A DNA stretch of 64,000 nt, from the NCBI RefSeq assembly GCF_025947305.1, contig NZ_CP110009.1, forward strand, positions 4,009,501 to 4,073,500, in the 5' to 3' direction. The DNA comes from Flavobacterium sp. N3904 (GTDB taxonomy: Bacteria > Bacteroidota > Bacteroidia > Flavobacteriales > Flavobacteriaceae). The notes below the pieces were generated by a model that did not search any database, had not been told where the DNA came from, and worked only from the letters and a program-made list of their open reading frames with translations. Made by a program: the position numbers and the translations under genes. Numbering within the stretch: position 1 is the first letter of the stretch; every line of letters starts with the position of its first letter. Below, in pieces: positions 27,032 through 34,912 of the stretch.

Positions 27032-27039
27032 TACCTTTG
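27032..27039 (+). promoter_or_regulatory. -7 element of the RsmB-like gene
   Basis: TACCTTTG matches TAnnTTTG, 17 bases before the ATG at 27057. No good -33 element. Confidence 0.5.
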
Positions 27040-27056
27040 CACTTCAATTATTTAAA

Positions 27057-28274
27057 ATGAGATTACACAGAAATTTAGTTTATACTACTATCGACGCCCT
27101 AAACGCTATTTTTAACGAAGGAGAATATGCCGATAAAGTAGTAGCAAGATCCCTAAAAAAAGACAAACGTTGGGGAAGTTCAGATAGAAAATTTGTTGCC
27201 GAAACCATCTACGAAATTGTACGTTGGAAAAGATTATACGCCGAAATAGCCGAAGTAAAAGAACCATTTGACAGAGACAATCTTTGGAGAATGTTCTCGG
27301 TTTGGGCTGTATTAAGAGGATATCCAATACCCGATTGGAGACAATTGGAAGGAACACCTGAACGCAAAATAAAAGGCCGTTTTGACGAGCTTTCAAAAAT
27401 AAGGGCTTTAAAAGAATCCATTCCGGACTGGATGGATGAATTGGGGGTAAAAGAATTAGGCGAAAAAGTTTGGGCTACCGAAATAGCAGCACAAAACCAA
27501 CCTGCCAAAGTTATTTTGAGAGTAAACACCCTTAAAACCACTAAAGAAAATCTTAGAGCTATTTTGATGGATTTAAACATCGAAACAGAATTCTTAAAAG
27601 ACCAACCAGATGCATTAGTTCTAAAAGAAAGAGCCAATGTTTTCTTGACTGATGCTTTCAAACAAGGTTTTTTTGAAGTACAGGATGCCAATTCACAATT
27701 GGTTGCACATTTCCTTGATGTAAAACCCGGAATGAGAATAGTTGACACTTGTGCCGGTGCGGGAGGAAAAACACTTCATATTGCTGCTTTGATGGAAAAC
27801 AAAGGACAGTTAATAGCCATGGATCTTTACGAAAGCAAATTGAAACAACTCAAATTAAGAGCCAAAAGAGATGGAGCTTTTAATATAGAATACCGCATTA
27901 TTGACTCCACAAAAGTGATCAAAAAACTACACGAACGAGCCGATAGAGTTTTGATTGATGCTCCCTGTAGCGGATTGGGTGTACTGAAAAGAAATCCAGA
28001 TGCAAAATGGAAATTACAACCTGAATTCATCGACAATATCAGAAAAGTGCAGGCGGAAGTTTTGGAAAATTATTCCAAAATTGTAAAACCAGGCGGAAAA
28101 TTAGTTTATGCAACCTGTTCTATTTTGCCTTCTGAAAATCAAGAACAAGTCGCACGTTTCTTAACAACAGATATTGGCAAACAATTCAACTTTATTAAAG
28201 ATCAAAAAATATTGGCATCAGAATCTGGTTTTGATGGTTTTTATATGGCTTTATTCGAGAGAAAAGAAAGTTAG
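27057..28274 (+). CDS. RsmB/NOP family RNA m5C methyltransferase
   Basis: A 405-residue protein. A helical NusB-like start is followed by the methyltransferase core: SAM motif DTCAGAGGKTLH, the PC motif DAPCSGLGVLKRNPD (Cys304) and the TC motif YATCSILPSENQEQV (Cys354). The two cysteines are the release and catalytic residues of m5C RNA methylases. In E. coli RsmB methylates 16S rRNA C967, but the Bacteroidota member may have another site. It ends at a strong hairpin. Confidence 0.88.
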   Translation: MRLHRNLVYTTIDALNAIFNEGEYADKVVARSLKKDKRWGSSDRKFVAETIYEIVRWKRLYAEIAEVKEPFDRDNLWRMFSVWAVLRGYPIPDWRQLEGTPERKIKGRFDELSKIRALKESIPDWMDELGVKELGEKVWATEIAAQNQPAKVILRVNTLKTTKENLRAILMDLNIETEFLKDQPDALVLKERANVFLTDAFKQGFFEVQDANSQLVAHFLDVKPGMRIVDTCAGAGGKTLHIAALMENKGQLIAMDLYESKLKQLKLRAKRDGAFNIEYRIIDSTKVIKKLHERADRVLIDAPCSGLGVLKRNPDAKWKLQPEFIDNIRKVQAEVLENYSKIVKPGGKLVYATCSILPSENQEQVARFLTTDIGKQFNFIKDQKILASESGFDGFYMALFERKES

Positions 28275-28289
28275 AAAAACAAATAGTTC

Positions 28290-28339
28290 GCACAAAAAAA
28301 GTCCTTGAAAAATCGAGGATTTTTTTTTGTGCATTTTTT
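28290..28339 (+). terminator. Terminator after the RsmB-like gene
   Basis: A long imperfect stem from GCACAAAAAAAGTCCT to AGGATTTTTTTTTGTGC, then a T run. Confidence 0.75.
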
Positions 28340-28396
28340 TAGAATCCTTTTTAAACAAATTAAACTCTTATACTTTTAAACACTCAAACCTTCGTC

Positions 28397-30226
28397 CTAA
28401 TCATTCATAGAAATAAGGAACTCATCGTTATTTTTGGTTTTTTTGAAACGGTCATTAATAAAATCCATTGCTTCTACAGGGTTCATATCCGACAGGTATT
28501 TTCGCATAATCCACATTCTTTGTAGTGTCTTTGGATCTAATAACATATCGTCACGTCTTGTACTTGAAGAGGTTAAATCGATAGCAGGAAAAATACGTTT
28601 ATTGGCAATTTTTCTATCCAATTGTAACTCCATATTACCGGTACCCTTAAATTCCTCAAAGATAACTTCATCCATTTTTGACCCTGTTTCGGTCAATGCT
28701 GTAGCTATGATACTTAAAGACCCACCGTTTTCAACATTACGTGCAGCTCCAAAGAAACGTTTTGGTTTTTGCAATGCATTGGCATCCACACCACCGCTTA
28801 ATACTTTTCCCGAAGCAGGTTGTACCGTATTATAAGCTCTGGCCAAACGCGTTATTGAATCTAAAAGTATAACTACATCATGACCACATTCTACCAAACG
28901 CTTTGCTTTTTCGAGAACGATATTAGCAATTTTCACATGCTCCTGTGGTTCTCTGTCAAATGTAGAAGCTATTACTTCTCCACGTACACTTCGCTGCATA
29001 TCGGTAACCTCTTCCGGACGCTCATCAATCAACAATACTATTAAGTAAACTTCGGGATGGTTTGCAGCTATTGCATTGGCAATTTCCTTAAGCAACATTG
29101 TTTTTCCGGTTTTGGGCTGTGCAACTATCATTCCACGCTGTCCTTTTCCTATCGGAGAAAACAAATCAATAATGCGAGTTGAAATAGTACTTTGTTTTTC
29201 GGCCAATCTGAATTTTTCAGAAGGAAAAACAGGGGTTAAATGTTCGAAAGAAACCCTATCGCGAACAACTTGCGGATCGTGACCATTTATTTTTAAAACT
29301 CTAACAAGCGGAAAAAATTTCTCCCCTTCTTTTGGAGGTCTAACCACACCTTTTACAGTATCGCCCGTTTTGAGACCAAACAATCGCACTTGAGAGGTTG
29401 ATAAATAAATATCATCGGGTGAAGCCAAATAATTATAATCTGAAGAACGTAAAAAACCATATCCGTCAGGCATCATTTCCAGAACCCCTTCACTTTCTAT
29501 AATTCCATCAAATTCAAAATCAGAGTCTTTGAAATTGCTTTTCTTGTTTTTGAAATTTGGATTTTGATTTTGATTGGGGTTAGAATTTCCGTTTTGATTT
29601 GGATTTTGATTCCCATTTTGGTTTGGAATCTTTTTATTTAATTGATTAACTTCGTCAGTTCGCTTTCGCTCGTGTGGAATTATCTTTTTTTGTGGAATAC
29701 TTGATTCAGAGCTTTCTGTGACTACATCTGTTGTATCATCTGTTGTTGCAACATCAGAAGTTATACTCTCATTATCAATTGCATTAGCGGCTTCTTTTAA
29801 TGCTTCTTTTTCTCTTTGCAAAGCCATTTTTTTCTCATAGGCCGATTTACTGAACTTTACAATCTTGCCTTCTTTTTTCTGAATCGGTGCCGAATTCTCT
29901 GTATTGACTATTGCTGGTTGCTCAACAGTTTCAGATTCAATTGCAACTGGGATATCATTCTGAATTTCTTCACTATTTAATGACTGAGAATCAGCAATGA
30001 CTTTGGCAACCGAGCCTTTTTTGGCAGGTGTGATACGAGCTCTTTTGGGTTTTTCCTCATCTACAACTTTTTCAATAGTTGGTTCTGAAGTAGCAACTTG
30101 ATGTTCTAAAATTTGACTGATTAAAGTGTCTTTTTTTACGCCGTTGAACTTAATGGTTTTAGCTGTTTTAGCTATTTCTTGAAGCTCAGAAAGCTTCATT
30201 TCTTTTAATACAGAAATATCAAACAT
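28397..30226 (-). CDS. rho: Transcription termination factor Rho
   Basis: A 609-residue hexameric RNA helicase, about 190 residues longer than E. coli Rho. Residues 1-45 form the N-terminal helical bundle; residues about 50-235 are an inserted, low-complexity region with an N/Q/P-rich tract near 197-229; then comes the cold-shock-like RNA-binding domain ([16 protein letters not shown]), and the ATPase with Walker A AQPKTGKT (369-376), the [16 protein letters not shown] stretch and the [22 protein letters not shown]-loop area. It is divergent from DUF4293, a pairing seen in other Bacteroidota. Confidence 0.95.
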   Translation of the reverse strand: MFDISVLKEMKLSELQEIAKTAKTIKFNGVKKDTLISQILEHQVATSEPTIEKVVDEEKPKRARITPAKKGSVAKVIADSQSLNSEEIQNDIPVAIESETVEQPAIVNTENSAPIQKKEGKIVKFSKSAYEKKMALQREKEALKEAANAIDNESITSDVATTDDTTDVVTESSESSIPQKKIIPHERKRTDEVNQLNKKIPNQNGNQNPNQNGNSNPNQNQNPNFKNKKSNFKDSDFEFDGIIESEGVLEMMPDGYGFLRSSDYNYLASPDDIYLSTSQVRLFGLKTGDTVKGVVRPPKEGEKFFPLVRVLKINGHDPQVVRDRVSFEHLTPVFPSEKFRLAEKQSTISTRIIDLFSPIGKGQRGMIVAQPKTGKTMLLKEIANAIAANHPEVYLIVLLIDERPEEVTDMQRSVRGEVIASTFDREPQEHVKIANIVLEKAKRLVECGHDVVILLDSITRLARAYNTVQPASGKVLSGGVDANALQKPKRFFGAARNVENGGSLSIIATALTETGSKMDEVIFEEFKGTGNMELQLDRKIANKRIFPAIDLTSSSTRRDDMLLDPKTLQRMWIMRKYLSDMNPVEAMDFINDRFKKTKNNDEFLISMND

Positions 30227-30382
30227 GAATGTTCTATTTGTTTAATTAATTTGGAAATAATGCAAAAGATTTTTTAGGAGTATCTTCATTTAAATCAACC
30301 GCAGTATGAAGTGCTTACGGTATTGTTATGCAATAATACAAATAAAATTTATCATACAATAGCTTTTATTAAAAAGAAAATA

Positions 30383-30390
30383 TATTTTTG
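30383..30390 (+). promoter_or_regulatory. -7 element of the DUF4293 gene
   Basis: TATTTTTG, 19 bases before the ATG at 30410. This supports the start at 30410 rather than one further upstream. Confidence 0.45.
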
Positions 30391-30409
30391 TAAAACATTT
30401 TTCAAGAAC

Positions 30410-30823
30410 ATGATACAAAGAATTCAAACTATATATTTATTTCTTGCTTTTTTAGCCGTTGGCGTTTTGCCTTATATTTTCCCCTTATGGGTTTTAAATA
30501 ATGGGAAAGATTATTATTTTATGCAAAACCAATTCTATGTTATTTTATTAGGATTGAGTACTGCAATAACGGTTTACAGCATTATATCTTTCAAAAAAAG
30601 ACAAACTCAATTTGTATTAAACAGATTGAACATCATATTAAATTTGATTTTATTAGGATTGTTTGTATATCATTCACTAAATATATCTGGAGAAGCAGTT
30701 GCTGTTTCTAAGAAAGGTATTGGGATGTTTCTACCTATCTTTGCTATTGTAGTATTAGTTTTTGCTAATAAGGCTATCAAGAAGGACGAGGATCTTGTAA
30801 AATCTGTGGATCGGTTGAGATAA
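30410..30823 (+). CDS. DUF4293 family membrane protein
   Basis: A 137-residue membrane protein: MIQRIQTIYLFLAFLAVGVLPYIFPLWVL starts helix 1, with three more helices at about 43-63, 70-92 and 100-118 and a charged C-terminus. This is DUF4293, which in Bacteroidota lies next to rho. Its function is not known. The reading frame extends upstream, but the -7 element at 30383 and the family start point to ATG 30410. Confidence 0.85.
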   Translation: MIQRIQTIYLFLAFLAVGVLPYIFPLWVLNNGKDYYFMQNQFYVILLGLSTAITVYSIISFKKRQTQFVLNRLNIILNLILLGLFVYHSLNISGEAVAVSKKGIGMFLPIFAIVVLVFANKAIKKDEDLVKSVDRLR

Positions 30824-30860
30824 ACCTATAAAATTAATTTATTAATGTGCGAAGAAAACC

Positions 30861-30888
30861 CGACTGAAATAGCTCGGGTTTTTTTATG
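30861..30888 (+). terminator. Weak terminator after the DUF4293 gene
   Basis: Stem AACCCG with CGGGTT, loop ACTGAAATAGCT, ending in TTTTTT, 38 bp past the stop of the DUF4293 gene. A short but GC-rich stem. Confidence 0.65.
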
Positions 30889-30953
30889 AAACATTGTTTC
30901 ATCTTTATTTAAAAATAATAAAAATTAGTACAGTCAAAGAAACTTTTTTTTTC

Positions 30954-30970
30954 ATAAATTTGAATACAGT
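30954..30970 (+). promoter_or_regulatory. Promoter motif of the response regulator gene
   Basis: ATAAATTTGAATACAGT contains an exact -7 element (TAAATTTG, 30955-30962). The same motif, with one change, precedes the histidine kinase gene at 31674. Confidence 0.55.
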
Positions 30971-30980
30971 AATAGAAAAT

Positions 30981-31643
30981 ATGACAAAGAATATTAGAAT
31001 TCATCTAGCAGACGATCATCAAATAATTATTCACGGAATTCAGACATTACTTCATACCGTACCTAATTTTAAGGTTGTTGGTTCTTCATTAAATGGCACT
31101 ACCATATTTGATGATGTCACAAATAATCACGCTGATGTACTTGTTTTGGATATAAGTATGCCAGAAAAAGACGGAATTGAAGTAGTCAAAGAATTTGCAG
31201 AAAAAGGATTTCCCTGCAAAGTCATTATTCTATCTAGTTATGATGATCTAAAACTAATAAAAGAAATCATGGATTTGGGCGTTAGCGGCTATTTGACCAA
31301 ACAATGTGCCGGTGATAATATTATTGAAGCTGTGCATGCTGTCTCCAATGGTGAAGAATATTTTTGCGAATCTATTCGAGCAAAAATATTTACCAATGCA
31401 ACCAAAAACAACCCAAAACTAAGTACATACAAACCCAATGTAAATCCGTTACTGACAGAACGCGAAATAGAAATCATTATATTGATTGCTTTAGAATACA
31501 GTGGTAAAGAAATAAGTGAAGAGCTTTTTATAAGTATAAATACCGTAGAAACTCATCGAAAAAATATCATGAAAAAACTTAAAGCAAGGAACACAATTGG
31601 CATTGTCAAATATGCCATGAACAATCACTTGATTATTTCTTAA
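30981..31643 (+). CDS. NarL-family response regulator
   Basis: A 220-residue regulator. The receiver domain has the acidic pair DDH, phosphoacceptor Asp57 in LVLDISMPEKDG, the Ser/Thr of ILSSYDD and Lys in GYLTKQ. The C-terminal LuxR-type helix-turn-helix (LTEREIEIIILIALEYSGKEI, then SINTVETHRKNIMKKL) is complete. It is the partner of the histidine kinase just downstream. Start 30981 is preferred because the promoter motif with a -7 element ends 10 bases before it. The target genes are unknown. Confidence 0.9.
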   Translation: MTKNIRIHLADDHQIIIHGIQTLLHTVPNFKVVGSSLNGTTIFDDVTNNHADVLVLDISMPEKDGIEVVKEFAEKGFPCKVIILSSYDDLKLIKEIMDLGVSGYLTKQCAGDNIIEAVHAVSNGEEYFCESIRAKIFTNATKNNPKLSTYKPNVNPLLTEREIEIIILIALEYSGKEISEELFISINTVETHRKNIMKKLKARNTIGIVKYAMNNHLIIS

Positions 31644-31673
31644 TTTTCAATAAAAAAATCAAATCTGTACACT

Positions 31674-31690
31674 ATAATTTTGAATACAGT
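31674..31690 (+). promoter_or_regulatory. Promoter motif of the histidine kinase gene
   Basis: ATAATTTTGAATACAGT, an exact -7 element (TAATTTTG, 31675-31682), matches the motif in front of the response regulator at 16 of 17 bases. CACTATAAT is also directly repeated at 31670 and 31694. Confidence 0.55.
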
Positions 31691-31704
31691 TTGCACTATA
31701 ATAT

Positions 31705-33393
31705 ATGATTCAAAATAGATATTACTTTTTATTTATATTTCTAATCTATTTTAGTCATCAATCGCTTGCTCAAAACAAAACGCTTTCAAAAAAAGAAATC
31801 TCTCGATTAATAAATGATGCCAGTATAAATAGGAAAACTGGTGAATATGAAAAATCATTATTAAAATCAAGAGTTGCTCTAGAACAAGCTAATAAAAATA
31901 AGGATAATGATTTAATTGCCAATTGCTATTTAATCATAGCGGCCAATTTTGACGAATTAACAGAACCCTTAAAAGCATTACACTATTACAACCTTGGTCT
32001 TTACTATGTTAAAAAAACAAATAATAACATTTTAAAAAACCAGTTTTATAATAATTTAGGCAACATCTATTGTTTTGATAAAAAGCAATACAATAAAGGA
32101 ATTTATTATTATAAAAAATCACTACAACACAGTCAAAAAATACTAGACAGAAAGCAAATATTCCTAACCAACCTTAATATTGTCTGGGCCTATTTTGATA
32201 ATGGAAATTATGAAGAAGGATTGCCTTATTTGGAATACATCAACAAATATCAAATTTTAGATGGTGACGACTCAACCATTGTAGCTTTAAACATGCTCAA
32301 TGGCATGTATTATAGCTATACAAACGACATAGAAAAAGCAACTTCCTCTTTTGAAAAAGCCATAGAACTTGGCACTATTGGAAATGAAAAATCCGACCTA
32401 TCCTACTCTCACTTAGAATACTCAAAATTTTTAAATAAGATTAAAAAACCTCAAAAAGCGTATGAAAATCTTATATTATATAACAAAATTACCGATGAAC
32501 TTCACATTGACGAAAAGCTAAACAAAGCCAACATAGTAGGTATTAATCTAGAAATTGATCATTATAAAAGAGAAATTGATAAAATTGAAACAACTTATAA
32601 AACAAAACAAAACAAACTCATTGAAGAACAATCCAAAAATAAAAAAATTGTCATTGTTGTTCTTTTTCTTTTAATATGTATAATAATTTTTCTCTATTTT
32701 TTCTTCCAAAACATTCGTTTGAAACAAAAAAACAAACTCAAAGACTTCCAGAGTAAAATACAAGAAAACATCATCAATGCGTCGATAGACGGTCAAGAAT
32801 TGGAAAGAAAAAAAATTGCCGCATTTTTGCATGACAACATAAGCTCCTTACTTTCTTCAGCAGGGTTGCATCTTAATGTTTTTACCTCTCAAAACGTTAC
32901 CCAAACAGAAGAAATAAGCAAAACCAAAGAAATTCTTGAAGAAGCCCATAACCAAATCAGAAATTTGTCCCACGAATTAATGCCTTCACTATTAGTAAGA
33001 TTTGGCCTTCTTTATGCACTAGAAGACTTATGCGAAAAAACATCCAATTCTAGAATCAAAATCGAATTCAGTTCCCATATCGATATAAAAAAACGTTACA
33101 ATGAAGATTTTGAAATGAAACTCTATTTTATAATCACCGAATTAATCAATAACATCATAAAACACAGTAATGCAACCAAAGCAAAAATCATTATAGAGGA
33201 AAACGAAAATAAATTGCAAATAATCACGACAGACAATGGAAATGGCTTTATAGATAACGAGTTCAGACTATCTGAAGGGTTTGGAATCAATCAAATCAGA
33301 GCAAGAATTAATAACATGAAAGGTGAATTTATCATTAATTCTATTCTAAATAAAGGAACCACAATTACATTAAAAATTCCAATTGTAAAATAA
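31705..33393 (+). CDS. TPR-containing sensor histidine kinase (HisKA_3 type)
   Basis: A 562-residue protein: signal sequence (to about residue 22), a periplasmic region of tetratricopeptide-like helices (about 30-270), one membrane helix (about 313-335), the HisKA_3 dimerisation box ERKKIAAFLHDNISSLLSS with His376 as the likely phospho-site, and a C-terminal HATPase (NNIIKHSNATKAKI, then TDNGNGF). It should phosphorylate the response regulator upstream. The RR-then-HK order, with separate but matching promoters, is unusual for one operon. What the TPR region senses is unknown. Confidence 0.88.
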   Translation: MIQNRYYFLFIFLIYFSHQSLAQNKTLSKKEISRLINDASINRKTGEYEKSLLKSRVALEQANKNKDNDLIANCYLIIAANFDELTEPLKALHYYNLGLYYVKKTNNNILKNQFYNNLGNIYCFDKKQYNKGIYYYKKSLQHSQKILDRKQIFLTNLNIVWAYFDNGNYEEGLPYLEYINKYQILDGDDSTIVALNMLNGMYYSYTNDIEKATSSFEKAIELGTIGNEKSDLSYSHLEYSKFLNKIKKPQKAYENLILYNKITDELHIDEKLNKANIVGINLEIDHYKREIDKIETTYKTKQNKLIEEQSKNKKIVIVVLFLLICIIIFLYFFFQNIRLKQKNKLKDFQSKIQENIINASIDGQELERKKIAAFLHDNISSLLSSAGLHLNVFTSQNVTQTEEISKTKEILEEAHNQIRNLSHELMPSLLVRFGLLYALEDLCEKTSNSRIKIEFSSHIDIKKRYNEDFEMKLYFIITELINNIIKHSNATKAKIIIEENENKLQIITTDNGNGFIDNEFRLSEGFGINQIRARINNMKGEFIINSILNKGTTITLKIPIVK

Positions 33394-33413
33394 TTGGAAT
33401 CATCCTTTTTTAT
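33376..33413 (+). terminator. Terminator at the end of the histidine kinase gene
   Basis: Stem ATTCCAATT with AATTGGAAT, loop GTAAAAT, overlapping the stop codon, then CATCC and six T residues. Confidence 0.6.
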
Positions 33414-33897
33414 CTATTTCAATAATTTCCAAATTTTTAATTGCCTCTCCATCAATCTCAAAACGAAGCATCGTTCGCACTTGATGAAAACCACTTTTCC
33501 CCGCTGCACCTGGATTCATGTGCAATAGATTATTCTTTTTATCAAAAATTACTTTCAGAATATGCGAATGCCCACAAATAAACAACTTTGGAGGATTACT
33601 CGCTATTTCAGCCTTCAATGCCGGATTGTATTTTCCGGGATAACCGCCAATGTGCGTGATCCAGACATCGACGCCTTCACAAAAAAAACGGTTGTGCAAC
33701 GGAAATTCCAAACGCGCTTGACTATCATCAATATTACCATAAACACAACGCAACGGTTTCAGCTTTTTAATCGTATCAGTAACTATTAAATCTCCTATGT
33801 CTCCAGCATGCCAAACCTCATCGGCTTGATGAACATATTTCAAGATCGTGTCATCTATATGACTGTGCGTATCAGAAAGCAGAAGAATCTTTTTCAT
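33400..33897 (-). CDS. YfcE-type metallophosphoesterase
   Basis: A 165-residue calcineurin-like phosphodiesterase. Metal-binding motifs are in order: DTHSHID (Asp9, His11), AGDIGD, YGNIDD, WITHIGG and GHSH. The family hydrolyses phosphodiester bonds in vitro; the physiological substrate is unclear. It converges with the histidine kinase gene (6 bp gap) and has a repeat-like element upstream. Confidence 0.85.
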   Translation of the reverse strand: MKKILLLSDTHSHIDDTILKYVHQADEVWHAGDIGDLIVTDTIKKLKPLRCVYGNIDDSQARLEFPLHNRFFCEGVDVWITHIGGYPGKYNPALKAEIASNPPKLFICGHSHILKVIFDKKNNLLHMNPGAAGKSGFHQVRTMLRFEIDGEAIKNLEIIEIDKKG

Positions 33898-33905
33898 ATT
33901 TTTAG

Positions 33906-33996
33906 GAGCTACTTCCTGCTTTACACTTCAATCTTTTTATTTTTAAAGAAAAAATAAAAAGGATTTCCGTTTCAATCAGGGCTATGGCATTTGAGC
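33906..33996. repeat. Possible REP-like intergenic element
   Basis: Between the phosphoesterase and truA lies a stretch that is richer in G and C than the flanks, with an internal inverted repeat: AATCTTTTTATTTTT (33930-33944) against AAAAAATAAAAAGGATT (33949-33965). Its outline (GAGCTACTTCCTGCTTT, centre stem, GGATTTCCGTTTCAATCAGG) recalls intergenic repeats I associate with flavobacterial genomes. Confidence 0.4.
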
Positions 33997-34051
33997 AAAA
34001 ATAGACATTCTAGTTTTAAATAAAAAACAACCAACCAAGATACATTCTTTG

Positions 34052-34059
34052 TAAATTTG
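34052..34059 (+). promoter_or_regulatory. -7-like element upstream of truA
   Basis: TAAATTTG matches TAnnTTTG, 76 bases before the truA start. Confidence 0.35.
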
Positions 34060-34101
34060 CCGATATTAACTCTTTCAATGGACACTTTTCAGCATTATTG
34101 G

Positions 34102-34129
34102 CTGAATACTGAACACTGAATACTGTACA
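34102..34129 (+). repeat. Two tandem 14-base repeats before truA
   Basis: CTGAATACTGAACA is followed at once by CTGAATACTGTACA. The pair lies six bases before the TTG start of truA, where an A-rich start region would be expected. Confidence 0.6.
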
Positions 34130-34135
34130 CAAGCC

Positions 34136-34870
34136 TTGAGGTATTTTATAAAACTAGCATACAACGGAACAAATTATCACGGTTGGCAATACCAACCCAA
34201 TGCAGCTTCTGTTCAGGAAACGATGAACAAAGCTTTTTCGGTAATTCTAAATACTGAGATTAATCTTATGGGCGCCGGAAGAACCGATACCGGTGTTCAT
34301 GCCAAAGAAATGTATGCCCATTTTGATTTGGAAACTGCATTTGACATTCCGAATACAATACACAAACTCAATTCTTTTTTACCGAAAGACATTGTTGTAT
34401 ATGCTATTTTACCTGTTGCCGACGAAGCACATTGTCGTTTTGATGCTACCAAAAGAACTTATGAATACCACATAAATACTTTTAAGAATGCCTTTCTTCA
34501 AGAGCAAAGCTGGTATTTTCATCAAAAGCTGGATTTGGATTTAATGAATGAGGCTGCAAAATCATTACTGAACCATACCGATTTTCAGTGCTTTTCTAAA
34601 GTCAATACCGATGTAAACACATTTGATTGCAGTATATTTGAAGCGTATTGGAAGAAAGTGGATGATAAATTAATTTTTACCATTTCGGCCAATCGTTTTT
34701 TACGAAATATGGTTCGATCCATAGTGGGAACCTTAATCAATATTGGCTTACACAAAATTACTTTGGATGATTTTGAGAAAATTATAGAAAGTAAAAATAG
34801 AGACAAAGCCGGATTTTCGGTTCCGGCACATGGGTTATATTTAACCAAAATAGAATACGATTATTTATAG
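34136..34870 (+). CDS. truA: tRNA pseudouridine synthase A
   Basis: A 244-residue enzyme that makes pseudouridine at tRNA positions 38-40. The catalytic motif GAGRTDTGVHA with Asp51 is intact, and RYFIKLAYNGTNYHGWQ at the start and FLRNMVRSIVGTL near the end are typical. The start is TTG at 34136, as the family N-terminus begins exactly there. It is followed by the ABC transporter gene 42 bp downstream. Confidence 0.93.
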   Translation: MRYFIKLAYNGTNYHGWQYQPNAASVQETMNKAFSVILNTEINLMGAGRTDTGVHAKEMYAHFDLETAFDIPNTIHKLNSFLPKDIVVYAILPVADEAHCRFDATKRTYEYHINTFKNAFLQEQSWYFHQKLDLDLMNEAAKSLLNHTDFQCFSKVNTDVNTFDCSIFEAYWKKVDDKLIFTISANRFLRNMVRSIVGTLINIGLHKITLDDFEKIIESKNRDKAGFSVPAHGLYLTKIEYDYL

Positions 34871-34880
34871 CTTTAGGCAA

Positions 34881-34899
34881 TAAGCTTAAAGCTTAAAGC
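34881..34899 (+). repeat. Short tandem repeat after truA
   Basis: TAAGCTTAAAGCTTAAAGC, 7-base tandem copies of AAGCTTA between truA and the ABC transporter gene. Too short to say more. Confidence 0.5.
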
Positions 34900-34912
34900 A
34901 CAAAACAAATAA

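Noticed and set aside
27209..27748. A minus-strand frame of 179 codons
   Set aside because: It lies within the RsmB-like methyltransferase gene, whose motifs are all intact on the other strand.
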